From Lunularia cruciata (Eukaryota; Streptophyta; Marchantiopsida; Lunulariales; Lunulariaceae): 64,000 bases of DNA. Made by a program: the position numbers and the translations under genes. Of the stretch, positions 44,602 through 55,496 are shown one piece after another. The stretch covers positions 17,856,001 to 17,920,000 of the forward strand of contig OX419760.1 of NCBI GenBank assembly GCA_948567375.1, written 5' to 3'. Numbering within the stretch: position 1 is the first letter of the stretch; every line of letters starts with the position of its first letter. A model generated the notes under the pieces. The model searched no databases. It had not been told where the DNA came from and was given only the letters and a program-made list of their open reading frames with translations.

Positions 44602-45033
44602 TGTAACGGTATGGAGTTTAGCAACGTAGTTAGTAAGGCTAACAAAGTAGAGAATAAGCCAAATTAGCCTAGAATATTCCAAAAGCATCTAGGAAGCTTC
44701 TTGGGAAGCTTCTTGACTAGTTAACTTGGCTCTCCAAGTAGGTAACTTCTAGAAGGAAACTTCTAGAAGCTTCTAACTAGCTTAGCTTGCAAGCCAAGTA
44801 GGCAGTTTCTAGAAGGAAGCTTCTTGAGAAGCTTCCTAGTTAACTTGGCTTGCACTCTAAGAAAGTGGCTCAAGGAAGCTTCTTGAGAAGCTTCTCAAGG
44901 GCCTTGTATGCTACCTATAAATACCAAAGCCAAAGCCAAAGCTCATGCTAGGCATTTGGAGTTTTCACTCATTCAAGTGTCCCAATGTGAGTTTCCATTC
45001 TCCTATTTCTCTCCTTGGTCTTGGTCTTTTACA
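44602..45033 (+). repeat. 5' LTR of the Gypsy element
   Basis: 432 bp, from TGTAACGG to TTTTACA. It is very rich in GAAGCTTC/TTCTAGAA palindromic units and has a TATA box. Confidence 0.93.
44748..44923 (+). promoter_or_regulatory. Heat-shock-element-like array upstream of a TATA box in the LTR
   Basis: TTCTAGAAGCTTC at 44761-44773 is a perfect three-unit heat shock element (TTCnnGAAnnTTC). Further TTCTAGAA and GAAGCTTC units lie at 44748, 44810-44835 and 44875-44895. TATAAATA is at 44916-44923. The 3' LTR keeps the same layout (TATAAATA at 52608). Heat-activated plant elements such as ONSEN have the same arrangement; response here is inferred. Confidence 0.6.
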
Positions 45034-45046
45034 TTGGTATCAGAGC
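45034..45046 (+). other. Primer-binding site of the Gypsy element
   Basis: TTGGTATCAGAGC immediately after the LTR, the standard initiator tRNA-Met 3'-end site. Confidence 0.93.
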
Positions 45047-45299
45047 AAGAATAGGATGGATAGAATTTATGGACCACCAAATCCACTTCCGCCAAACCAT
45101 TGGGATTTTCATATCCAAATATTACCCAAACATTGTTTCACACAATTCATCACCTTGTGCTTTGGGTAAGATTTTCTACATATGATCATTGTGTCTAAGG
45201 AACCCTTGATACTTTTGGTTGTAACTTATGGAGAACGATGGATGTGTTGCATCTATGTATTAATCAATTAAATAAAGTGAGAGTGATGGGATAAGAGTA

Positions 45300-46255
45300 G
45301 TAGCTATGGCGGCAATATCAAATGTCATCCTTGCAATGCAACATCAAATTGAGCACCTGACTTGATTGCTGGATGAACAAGATCAGCAATGACAAGAACA
45401 TATAGAGAGAGCACCAATTTAAGATGGAGAAGATTGCATTCAATTTCCAAAACCCAAGGTGTTTGAAGGCAAGAATCTTTTGAGCATAGTGTAGAATTTT
45501 GTGTTTGACTACAAATGTTACTTTGAAGCCACCAATCTTCAAGATGAACGGAAACAGATTCTCTTGGCCGCTAGCCAATTAGATGGTGTGGAAAAACTTT
45601 GGTGGATTTTGAGTTTTGAGTGGAGCAAGATGAATGACAGATTGTTGCACCAATTTTGACATGGGCAGAGTTCAAGGATGCAATATTGCAAGGATAGCCA
45701 ATTTTGAATGGAGCGAGATGAACGACAGATTGTTGCACCAATTTTGACATGGGCAGAGTTCAAGATGCAATATTGGGTTGCTTTGCAACTATAAATGCCA
45801 CCCGTGCCGCATGAGATAAATTGGTGGAGTTGAAGCAAGTTGGCTCAATAAGGAGCTACATTACACAATTTCAAAACATCATCATGCAAATTCCAGATAT
45901 ACAAGAAGATTATGTTCTTGATCAATTTGTGCAGGAATTGAAGCCACGAACCAAATTAGAGGTGACCATGCAAGAACCACAAAACGTAGAAGAAGCCATG
46001 AAATTGGTTGAGCGCTCTGATTCTTTGGTTGCAACAACTTGGTCTCGCACTCAACCTACACAAGGCCTACCAGTACATTATGCACGGGTAGAAGGACCAA
46101 CACCAATAGAGATTGATGCTATCCAACGAAGACCACTTGGTACAATGGATAGAGAAAGATTGCGACAAAATGGAGGTTGTTTTTATTGTCACCAAGTGGG
46201 ACATTGCATTGCTAAATGCCCGTTTAGGAATGCACAACCTCAACAAGTTGCCTAG
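45300..46255 (+). pseudogene. gag: Gypsy gag
   Basis: The early part is broken by stops (PKVFEGKNL, LDGVEKLWW). The frame is open from 45821 to 46255, with VGSIRSYITQFQNII and a CCHC zinc knuckle CFYCHQVGHCIAKC. Near 45623-45795 an 88-bp unit is duplicated in tandem. Gag binds and packages element RNA. Confidence 0.88.
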
Positions 46256-46495
46256 ATGGAGATTGTGGAACAAAATGATAAGGGAAACAATGAATCCTAG
46301 TAGGAGATTTTGAGCCGCCTATTGGGAGCTTGATTAGTTCCAATGGGATTGAAGGCTTGACTTATGCAAGTTTGCTTCACTTACAAGGTAAGATATCTAA
46401 TTGGGGTTGTAGGATTTTGGTTGATTCTAGAAGTTTAGAGAATTGCATGTCTATGCAAGTAGCAAAGGAATTGGATATTGTGGTACCCATATTTT
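46256..46495 (+). pseudogene. pol: Gypsy protease, N-terminal part
   Basis: It reads SLLHLQGKISNWGCRILVDS and the following RSLENCMSMQVAKELDIVV. The aspartic protease active site should be DSG but is DSR. The sequence breaks off at the foreign segment near 46495. Confidence 0.7.
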
Positions 46496-47113
46496 TTGTT
46501 TTTTTTTGAGATGTAGAAGAAGAAGTGTATAGAAAAGTCAAATTGCACCTGTATGGCCAAAGAAGGCAAAAAAAAGTGTCTTTGGGATGAAACCCGAGGT
46601 AATGTGGCTTTGGGTCATAAGGCAAAGTACTCAAAATTTCACTGTCAGCATACAACCCAAAGTAAGGAGTCTTTGCATTGGGGTTGCTCAACCCGAGGTG
46701 AGGACAATGTAACAACTTTCCTTCGAGAAGAGAGATTCAAGAAAGGACCGTTCAAAACCGGCGGTCATACGTGTGAAGGACACTTGACCGTGACAAGAGC
46801 ATGCAAGAGGTGTGATTTCTCGGTAAAAACTTGAATTAAAGAGAGACAAAGAAGGCACGACTATAAAAATTGGGCTAAAGACAAAGAAATGACAAGCAAT
46901 TTTCCCTTGCTGTTAAGAAGTTGTCTTGCAGGAGATTGGGGGAAGGGAAGTAAAGTTGAAGACCCATTGGTGTGTAGAAGAGAATTTGAGAGAGCTAATC
47001 CGGGAATCAGTAGGAAGAATAGTCCCCAGCCTAGAGAGGAAGAGAGAAAGATGGGAGTAGGGAAGAAGAACTCCGAATTTGTAGTGAGAAATCATGCAAT
47101 TTGGAGGTAAGAT

Positions 47114-47767
47114 GTGATCAAAAGAATTGAAGTCTTCAGCAGACTTCGGATCACATTCTTGGCATGGAACTGGAATGTAAGCTTTCTAGGGTTCATGACT
47201 GAGATAATCAAGAGTAGATGTCTTGATGGCCCCAAGGAAGAGGGGAAGAGAGGTAATCTGGCTTGTTGGATGGAGTTAGATTGGAGGTTAGTACTCGGAA
47301 GAGAAGTAGGCACGGAGCATGGTGCCACCTTCTTGGGGAAGGGAGAAGTAGCAGAAGAAACCCAAGAGGTGAGAGATGCTTTCTCTTCAAAGCGCACAAA
47401 GAATGGATACAAAGTAGAGAGTTACAAGGATCTTGTCAAGCAAGGGATTGTGAGTGATCTAATGGCGATCTTGAAGACAGAGAGAACAACTTATGTGATG
47501 AAGCACCAAGCGGTGTTCTTCCATAAGATGTTTGCAAGAGAGCCAATTAATTGGGCGAAGTGTTTTCATGGGCGAACAAGACAGATGGTGTGGAATTTAC
47601 GGGATAAATTGCCTCCGCATTACATTGTGCCGTTTGCAGCTCATTTCTATCTAGGGCTGAACTTGCTCAATGTGGCGGAGCGCAACAAGATGGTGTTGCA
47701 TTTCCACCCTGACGTAAGAAAGGATGTTGACGCGGAGGAACAACAATACATACATTCTTCAGATTAG
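47114..47767 (+). CDS. Unrecognised 217-codon ORF in the foreign segment
   Basis: The frame is open without stops. The first ~90 residues look unstructured and may not be translated. From about residue 85 the sequence looks like a folded helical domain (VRDAFSSKRTKNGYKVESYK, HQAVFFHKMFAREPINWAKC, PHYIVPFAAHFYLGLNLLNV). No known catalytic or zinc motif is present. A role as a gag-like structural protein is only a guess. Confidence 0.4.
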   Translation: MIKRIEVFSRLRITFLAWNWNVSFLGFMTEIIKSRCLDGPKEEGKRGNLACWMELDWRLVLGREVGTEHGATFLGKGEVAEETQEVRDAFSSKRTKNGYKVESYKDLVKQGIVSDLMAILKTERTTYVMKHQAVFFHKMFAREPINWAKCFHGRTRQMVWNLRDKLPPHYIVPFAAHFYLGLNLLNVAERNKMVLHFHPDVRKDVDAEEQQYIHSSD

Positions 47768-47917
47768 GGCAGCGATGAGTACTACGCACAAGTGGGGAAG
47801 AGTGTGCAGTTGGACGTGAGTACTCTGAAGTTGAAGAAGAGGAGTTGACAAGGAGAAGGAGAAGACGTTGAGAAAGTAAGACCTTAGAAGACCAGAAGAG
47901 TAAACCCGAGGAAAGGT

Positions 47918-48806
47918 ATGGTGGTAATTGCATTGTTGGAGGAAGAATCAGAGGGCAAAGCCAAGTGCAAGTCCAAAGACTCAAAAAGAGATGAAGAACC
48001 CGAGTTCACACTACAAAGTGAAGACACAAGTAGTGACAACAACGATGGAGGGGAGATGGCATTGGTACTCAAGGAAGAGAAAGTCACGATGGAGATGGAG
48101 GAGAAAGGTAACTTGAAGTTGGAAGGCAAAGTGCCAGCGCAGGAAGAAAGGTTGAGAGAGTTACTTTGCAATCAAGAGGAAAAGATTGTGTAGAAAGAGA
48201 AGGAGAAGGAGGCTATGAAAGCCAAGTTTGAAGCAGAATTGGCAATGTACCAAGAAGATTGGCTTGCAGATCAAGAACGGGAGAGGAAAATGAGATTGGA
48301 GCCATTAAAAGAGATCGTGATAAAGATGAATGCGATGTTGAGTACAGAGGCCAGTGTGCGCATCAAAGAGACAAGGCTGCACGAGTTGAAGTTGTTGGTG
48401 CAGGAGACATACGAAGGACAAAGATTTGAATGCTTTGTTGATCAGTCTAAGAACTCGTGTAGATAGGAAGATATTGGAAGTAGAAGACAATATCACAATT
48501 AGATTAGACTTAGTCAAATCAGAAATAGATAAACTTCGGAAGGATGTTAGAGCAAAACCCGAAGTAGATGAAATAGGAGTGCATATGTCTTTGGAGTTAC
48601 CATTGGAGACATTAGAGAAGAGTGGGTCGGGAGATAACAAGTTAGATAAATTACCTACTAGTGGAATTTCAGATCAGGAAAGAGAATTGTTTGATTTGGT
48701 AGAGGAGTTAGGAGTTGTGAAAACCAAGGATAGAGTAGTAGTGAGTGAAGTTACTTCGGGTTTGGGTTTGAAAGCCGAGGAAGAAGTAGACATCGGATCG
48801 GATTAG
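47918..48806 (+). CDS. Glu/Lys-rich, coiled-coil-like ORFs in the foreign segment
   Basis: Three consecutive frames (47918-48193, 48215-48466, 48426-48806) separated by one stop and one frame change. All are rich in E, K and L (KFEAELAMYQEDWLADQERE, ITIRLDLVKSEIDKLRKDV), as in one interrupted coiled-coil protein. A minus-strand ORF of similar character is at 63802-63996. Confidence 0.4.
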
Positions 48807-49610
48807 TGATAGATTTGAGATTTGAAGAGGCAGATATGAAGAGGTGCATTGTCATTTTGGATCTGCAAGTTAGAAGAGTTGTTAGAAATTTTTGTTTGCT
48901 TCACTATTTAAGAGTGGCATTTGTTGTCTTATGTTGTTCAGTGCTCATAATTTCTAAAAATAGATAAAGCAAAGTGCTGTGAAGTAGTGCTCGTCGTTTG
49001 AGCTTGATTCCGAGTATTAGCTTTGTGATTGTGTTTGTGAGTGTGTGGAGAAATTCGAAGTGCAAGTCAATGTGCTTGTTGGATGTTGGATTCCACAGCC
49101 TTGATCTTCATTCTGTGTGTTTGATCTTAAGTGAAGTGCAATCAAAGCAATGCCTTGGCAGATATGAGAGGAATTGTAGTGTTGGTAGTATTCTGCATTT
49201 GTGAGTGCAGCGTAGTGTTGATGTGAAGCAATTTTGATCGAGGAAGTTGTGCCTTCAGTGGAGGGGTGGAACACAATTCTGAGGTGAAGTTGTTTTGCAA
49301 TGATGTGCCATTTTTGGGAGAGCTTGAAGGATCATCACAATCAAGATTGTTTGGAAAGAATTGAAGGTGTTGTGATTAAGGAGTGTTACTTCGTGACAAG
49401 ACTGCAAATCAATGCTTGTTACTCTCTTCTGGGTGTGGTTTCTACCTAAGAGATTAAAGACACAACCAAGAAGAACTACATTGTGAAATTTGACTTTGTA
49501 ATTGGACATTTCTGACTCGTATCTCTGTGGGAATGAACTTTACTTACCCGATAACCGCAAAAGTGATATTTGCCGGGTTGTCACAAGTATTCTTATCAAG
49601 CTAGTGTTTG

Positions 49611-50330
49611 GAAGTAGTTTGATGATGGCAGATGGTAGAAAGGATTTTGCATTCCACACCTCACATCTTGTTACCTTCAAGATTAGGAAGGAGTATTTGG
49701 AGTGTATGAGGTTTGTAGTGGCACCTCTATACTATGATATCATTCTAGGTCTACCTTGGCTTGAACGTCATAAGGTTCAATTTGATTGGACCCAACAAAA
49801 AATTCAAGTACAACACCACGATAGGAATTTCCGATTAGGTTGTCAAGCACCTCTGAGTAAGACACCTAAGAATAGTGAGTCCCAAGATGGGAAGTTTGTT
49901 GAGAAGGTAGCCATAGAGCGAATCTAGAAGGGAGATGAGTCCCAAGATGGGAAGTTTGCCAGGAAGGCAACCATGGGCAAGCTTGCAAGAGAGATGAGTC
50001 CATGGAAGGGAATTTGGTTAGTAAAGCAGCCATAGAGCAAGCTTTGGAGGAAGATAAGTCTATATTTGCGGTGTGGATCAAGCAAATTGCATAAGAACAA
50101 TCCAAGGAGGACCAAGAGCCTCATCAAGCAATGGTTGATTGGATAGTTCAAGAGTTTGCGGATGTGTTTCTGGATGATTGCCAAAGGGATTACCCTCCAA
50201 TTGAGGTATGCCCTTCAAGATCAAGTTATTGCTAGGGAGTACTCCAATGATTAGACTGATCTATCGGCTCTCACCAAAGGAGTTGGAGGAGTTGCAAACA
50301 AAACTTACAGAGTTGACTGACCTCTTGGGA
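49611..50330 (+). pseudogene. pol: Gypsy protease C-terminal part and RT N-terminus
   Basis: ADGRKDFAFHTSHLV and YYDIILGLPWLERHKVQFDW are the end of the protease region. 49870-50060 holds three to four repeats of a unit with GAGTCCCAAGATGGGAAGTT. Then MPFKIKLLLGSTPMIRLIYR and LSPKELEELQTKL mark the RT start. Confidence 0.8.
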
Positions 50331-50800
50331 AAGAACTTGAGTTTCCATTGGACCACCAAGCATGAGGAAGTATTCCAAAAGTTAAAGCATATGGTGTCTT
50401 CAAGACCCATTCTTCAACCATGTATCCTCAACTACCTTGTGTGGTTGATTTTGATGCTTCTAACTTTGCAATTGGAGCTGTGTTGCAATAGGAATTCCCA
50501 GATGGACTATATCCCATTGCCTTTGTGTCTTGTTGACTAAATACAGCTGAACAAAATTACTCTGCTCAAGATTGGGAACAACTTGCAATGGCATATGCCA
50601 CCAAGGTATAGAGGCATTACCTCTTGGAGAAGCAAATGGTCATGCAAACTGATCATAAGCTATTGTTGCAGACCTTACACTTGGAACACATGAAGAGTCG
50701 ACATCATTGATGGGAAGAGCAACTCCAATTTTTTGACATCAAACTTGAGTACAAACTAGGTTGGTTCCATGTCATCCCTGATGCTCTATCATGATGACCT
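50331..50800 (+). pseudogene. pol: Gypsy RT C-terminus and RNase H
   Basis: After the RT N-terminus the frame jumps directly to LSFHWTTKHEEVFQKLKHMV, the RT/RNase H connection. The whole palm with its YxDD motif is missing. RNase H motifs continue across frame breaks: FAIGAVLQ, QTDHKLLLQTLHLEHMKSRH and KLGWFHVIPDALS. Confidence 0.82.
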
Positions 50801-51832
50801 GATTTGAAGTCTCTTCCTCTCATCACGATGGCAATTACGATGGTGTCAATTGACCCCAAGGTCCATAATGAGTTTTGGTCAGCTCTACAACAAGATCCCT
50901 TCTTCCAAATGGTACATGGTCATCTGATAACATGGGACAAGGAGTACAATACCTTCTCCTTCAAGGAAGGCCTTCTATTCCATGCGGATTGGATCTATGT
51001 TCCCCAGCCAAAGGTGATCTCCAACTTGTGTGCCTTTAGGAAGCCCATGATTTACCCATAGCTGGTCACATGGAGGTAGACAAGACCTTGGGTACCCTCC
51101 AATGCCAATGATGGTGGCCCAACATGACGATGGTGGCCCAACATGACACAAGATGTTTGGGAGTTTGTCCAATCATGTGAGAGTTGTCAACACAATAAGG
51201 CCAATAAGAAGCCGAGTGGACTCCTTCAGGCACTTCCCATTCCAACTACCTATTTAGAACATGTGAGCTTAGATCTCATCACCTCCTTGCCTAGGACACA
51301 ACAAGGTCACACAACAATTCTGGTGTTTGTGGATAAGCTGAGTAAGCAAATCTATTTGGCACCAATGGTTGATACTATAAATGCTCCAACCTTGGCGCAA
51401 CTCTACTTCAATAATGTATTCAAACATCATAGGATGCAATGTGTACTCATCTCCGACCGTGATCCTCATTTCACCAGAAAGTTTTGGCAAGCCCCCTTCT
51501 AGATACTTGGCACCAAGCTTGCTTTGTCCACAACCTATCATCCTCAAACTGATGGACAAATTGAACGTGCAAATCACACTTTTGAAGATATGCTTTGTGC
51601 CTTTGTCAACATTCACCATACCAATTGGGATGAATGTCTTGCAGCTGCGGAGTTTGCATACAACAATTCTAAACAGGCAAGCACCGAATTCTCTCCTTTC
51701 TTTCTCAATTTTGGCCAAGATCCGCTTGTCCCAGATTCTCTTCTTGCTCTTCCTCCGTCTCAAGTACCTCATACTTCAACCTTCTTGACCACCATAACCA
51801 AATCTCTCCAAGAAGCCAAATCTCACCTTTGA
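50801..51832 (+). pseudogene. pol: Gypsy integrase
   Basis: The zinc-finger end (VQSCESCQHNK) is followed by the core. D is in HVSLDLITSLPRT, D in LISDRDPHFTRKFW and E in HPQTDGQIERANHTFED. A TAG near 51501 splits the core, and another break lies upstream near 51060. C-terminally EFAYNNSKQASTEFSPFFLN and FGQDP are typical of Ty3/Gypsy. Confidence 0.9.
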
Positions 51833-52111
51833 AGTAGATGATAAAGTTATGCTATCTTCTAGTAATCCACACTTCCCACTTGATACCTAAGTTTGTAAAC
51901 TTGCCCCTAATTGGATAGGACCTTTCGATGTCACCCAAATTGTCTCTAATGTTTCTTATTGACTTGCCTTGCCTTGCCTTGTCATATGTGCATCTATCTT
52001 GTCTTTCATGTTTCCAAGTTGAAACCCTTTGTTCCTAACCCCTCTTCCTTCTCCTCTTGAGTCCAACCTCCTCCTCTCCCTATCCCTATCAATGATCATG
52101 GGGAGTACGAA

Positions 52112-52273
52112 GTTGATCATATCCTTGCACGTTGCCACATCCAACAAGGATGCCACCAACATACAAAGTACAAGGTCCTTTGGAAAGGGTATCCCCTTCA
52201 TGATGCCACATGGGAACCTCTTTCTCACCTCCAGAATGCACAGACGGCCATCCAAGAGTTTGAAGCTTCAATG
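52112..52273 (+). pseudogene. Chromodomain of the Gypsy element
   Basis: It reads VDHILARCHIQQG, then HTKYKVLWKGYPLHDATWEP and LQNAQTAIQEF. This matches the chromodomain pattern (Y-x-V-x-WKGY-x-ATWEP) at the integrase end of chromoviruses, which directs integration to marked chromatin. It lies in a frame separated from integrase by breaks. Confidence 0.85.
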
Positions 52274-52309
52274 GCGACGAGGACGTCACCAACTAGCGGT
52301 GGGGGAATA

Positions 52310-52719
52310 TATAATAGTATGGAGTTTAGTAATGTAGTTAAAAAGGCTAACAAAGTAGAGAATAAGCCAAATTAGCCTAGAATATTCCAAAGCATCTAGG
52401 AAGCTTCTTGGGAAGCTTCCCAACTAGTTAACTTGCGCTCCAAGTAGGTAGCTTCTAGAAGCTTCTAACTAGCTTAGCTTGCATGCCAAGTAGGCGGCTT
52501 CTAGAAGGAAGCTTCTTGAGAAGCTTCCTAGTTAACTTGGCTTGCACTCTAAGAAAGCGGCTCAAGGAAGCTTCTTGAGAAGCTTCTCAAGGGCCTTGTA
52601 TGCTACCTATAAATACCAAAGCCAAAGCTCATGCTAGACATTCAGAGTTTTCTTTCATTCAATTGTCCTAATGTGAGTTTCCATTCTCCTATTTCTCTCC
52701 TTGGTCTTGGTCTTTTATA
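52310..52719 (+). repeat. 3' LTR of the Gypsy element
   Basis: 410 bp, preceded by the purine tract GGTGGGGGAA. The termini are TATAAT and TTTTATA instead of TGTAAC and TTTTACA, all C-to-T or G-to-A changes. Some internal units are deleted relative to the 5' LTR. Confidence 0.92.
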
Positions 52720-54422
52720 GGTCAGGTGCCCTAGGCTCTTGCCTAGGCTCACATTTCATGTATTTGTATTGTGTTTTTAGCCTTTTGACTCTTTGGGTAT
52801 TCCGGGCTCTATATTTCATTGTTTCATTAATGTGGCTAGTACTTCCATCTTGGACAATCCTTTGTCCTGCTTGTTGTCTTCTCTCCAAAGTCCACCTTTG
52901 GACTGATGTCTTTCCTTGTCCTTGAAAGAGCACACATCTTCCACCTTGAGCATGTCTTTGTAGCCTTTGCTTTTGGCTTAGAAGGAGTTACTGGTCATTT
53001 CCTAAGTATTGGCTCCACAACAATTTCTTGTTGCCTTTTCTTCTTGAAGCCCAAGATGTTGTAAGCTTCTTTTACCTCCACATAATTCCTTGTGAAAGCA
53101 ATTTTGCATCCAGTTCTAAGCACTTTCATATCATATGTGCTTGTTCCTTGGGTTTGTCAAAATACCCTAAGGGAAAAAGTGGTCCAGGTACTTCTTCTTC
53201 CCTCTAGGGTAGTAACTCCATCCCTAGGTAGAAATGGAAAATTAAGAGAGACACCAAAGTCACTCCTCCTTTCTTGTTCATTATTCATGCAAGTTCTCTC
53301 ACCCTTTCCTAAAATATCATTGCTCAATTTAGAAGCTTTCCTTGGTGTAAATACTCAAAAAAGATTGCATAGCTGTTGTTCAAGAAGTTGTTTGTTTGGA
53401 TTTAAACAAATTCATGATTGATTTGACTAGAATCCTCCTTGCAAGATCCCTTGATACATGGAATGGATCAACCATTGTTGGTCTTCTTTTCCCTGAAAGT
53501 GGTCTTGAACTTGGCTTCAATTGTCAAGTTTAGGCAAGTCACATACTATCCATAGTCATGTTGTTTAAGGGTGAATTACTAGGCCCCAACACTCTCTAGC
53601 AATGCTCCTCAATCTAGGTAAAGAGGTTCTTCTTAAATACTCTAGCCTTGGATCTCAATTATCTCTTATTTCATGCAACATTGCATGATTGCTTAATTCA
53701 CAATTCCATAGCAAGAATTTGAACTTTCTTGCTACGGACCAATTCCTATCTAAAATAAAACCCCCCTTAAATAATCTTAGGGCTTTGATATTGAATTTGG
53801 GTGCCCTTCTTATCCTCCTTTGTGCACTAGGGGCAGCCACTTCCCTTCCCTTCTGTCCTCTCACCATTCCCACTTCTCTTTCTTACTTCATAACTCTTCT
53901 AATACATACACACTCTCTCTAAAATATGAAGGTTTAAGTAAAAATTCTTGTCAAGGGTGAGATAAATGTAGCCAATCTTGCTTAAGTTGATTCTGAAAAG
54001 TGTGAAAAGGATCCAAGTACCAGGTGGATATTCAAGGTGTCAGCCCAACAGTAACAAACTTTTGTTAAGCATGCTCTTTGGTGAGCACTTGCTACTCACA
54101 CATGTAAGTGGTTGGTACAATTGAATGGTCATAAATATCTGGTTCTTGATCTATCAGTGCCACATTTATTTGTGAAAATTTAGGCTGAGGAACTTCCAAG
54201 CAGAATGACTTTTCTGGCCGCAGGTTGTTCAAGGGCAAAGGTCTTGCTTCATGACAAAGATCTCCCAAGGCAAAAGGTTCCTTGTCAAAGGTTCTCTTGT
54301 CTAACAACCTTCCTTCTTGGAGAGCCATGCTTTGTGCTCTTGGTCTAGATCTACTACTAGTTCTTCCACATCATATCCCTTCCGTGTCACCTTCCCTTTG
54401 ATAGTGCAATTCCCTCTGGGGT

Positions 54423-54626
54423 GGAAGGTAATTGATCATTTACTTTGCATCTTTGTTACTGATTGATTATTTCTACACTCTTCTTCTCTAAGTCCTACAA
54501 GAGAAAAAGAAGAAGGTATGCTTTGGAAGGTAATTGATCATTTACTTTCCATCTTTGTTACTGATTGACTATTTCTACACTCTTCTTCTCTAAGTCCTAC
54601 AAGAAAAAGACAAGAAGGTGTGCTTT
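54423..54626. repeat. Tandem duplication, 102-bp unit
   Basis: Copies start GGAAGGTAATTGATCATTTAC at 54423 and 54525 and are almost identical, so the duplication is recent. Confidence 0.92.
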
Positions 54627-55045
54627 GCAAAGATGTGAGGCTTCATAATATCTACTTACCAATCAACAATAATTGATATACCAAGACATGTAATAGATGA
54701 TATGTCAAGACATACGTGGGTGAAGGCATTGCACTTATTTCTATTCAACATCCAAAAATAGATGAAAAATAAAGCAAGACATGTAGTTTGTGATATATCT
54801 AAATATGTATTAGTAAATGAGTTTCCACACAATATGAAGATAATTTAATCAAATTTTTTTTCTACGGTGCTAGAAATTTGAAAGTGTTTAGAAATGCCCA
54901 AACCATTTTAATCTATTTGGCACTAAATAAAAGATATGCCAAAGTAGAATTGAATGAACCAAGCATAAAGGTACCTGGTCAGGTTTCCTAGATAGGACAT
55001 CTCACCGTTATAGTTGATTGACAAATCATTGGATTGTCTCTTTGT

Positions 55046-55496
55046 GAAACAAGAACTAGTGAACCAACTAGTTTGGTAAATCATACATCTAAACCCATGT
55101 TGTTGGTTTTTGACTTCAATATAAGATCACAATAAAAGCCTTGTCTATCATTAAAATGTGTTTCTAATGCTTATATCATCACTTACATCTAGTATGTAAA
55201 AAAACATTAAGAGTGCTAAAATTAAATATAATGCCAAAAGATTAACAATTTGACTACAACTAGCTATTACTTTGGCATTGTTTTTACGAACAACAATGCC
55301 ATCTATGCTATCCATTTGACTTTTTCTGCACTCTCAGATTCTTTTACAAACTAGATGTAAGTGATGATAACATCACTAGCAACACATTTAATGATTGACA
55401 AGGCTTTTATTGTGATCTGATATTGAAGTCAAAGACTAACTGAATTGGTTTAAATTTAGGATTTACCAAACTAGTTGCTTCACTAGTTTGTGTTTC
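55046..55496. repeat. Large inverted repeat (foldback), ~170-bp arms
   Basis: The left arm (about 55046-55215) and right arm (about 55330-55496) are imperfect reverse complements, sharing AACTAGTTTGGTAAATC, GATCACAATAAAAGCCTTGT and ATCATCACTTACATCTAGT. The loop is about 115 bp and contains a smaller AATGCCAAA/TTTGGCATT pair. Confidence 0.88.

Larger units (their letters stand above)
46496..49610 (+). other. Foreign segment inside the Gypsy protease region, with coiled-coil ORFs
   Basis: It separates two halves of one protease domain (KELDIVV before, ADGRKDFAFHTSHLV after), so it is probably an insertion; I could not define its ends or a duplication. It contains an open frame 47114-47767 (217 codons, with YKDLVKQGIVSDLMAILKTE and FHGRTRQMVWNLRDKLP) and Glu/Lys-rich frames at 47918-48193, 48215-48466 and 48426-48806. 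The 3' part (48830-49500) looks non-coding. I do not recognise the proteins. The layout suggests a non-autonomous retroelement with its own gag-like ORF, or captured host sequence. Confidence 0.55.
44602..52719 (+). mobile_element. Ty3/Gypsy chromovirus-like element, TSD GGTCA
   Basis: 8.1 kb with LTRs 44602-45033 and 52310-52719, flanked by GGTCA at 44597-44601 and 52720-52724. The order is LTR, initiator tRNA primer-binding site, gag, protease, RT, RNase H, integrase, chromodomain, purine tract, LTR. It is defective: gag and pol have stops, the RT palm is deleted near 50325, and about 3 kb of unrelated sequence splits the protease region. The 3' LTR ends are mutated (TG to TA, CA to TA). 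Confidence 0.93.
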
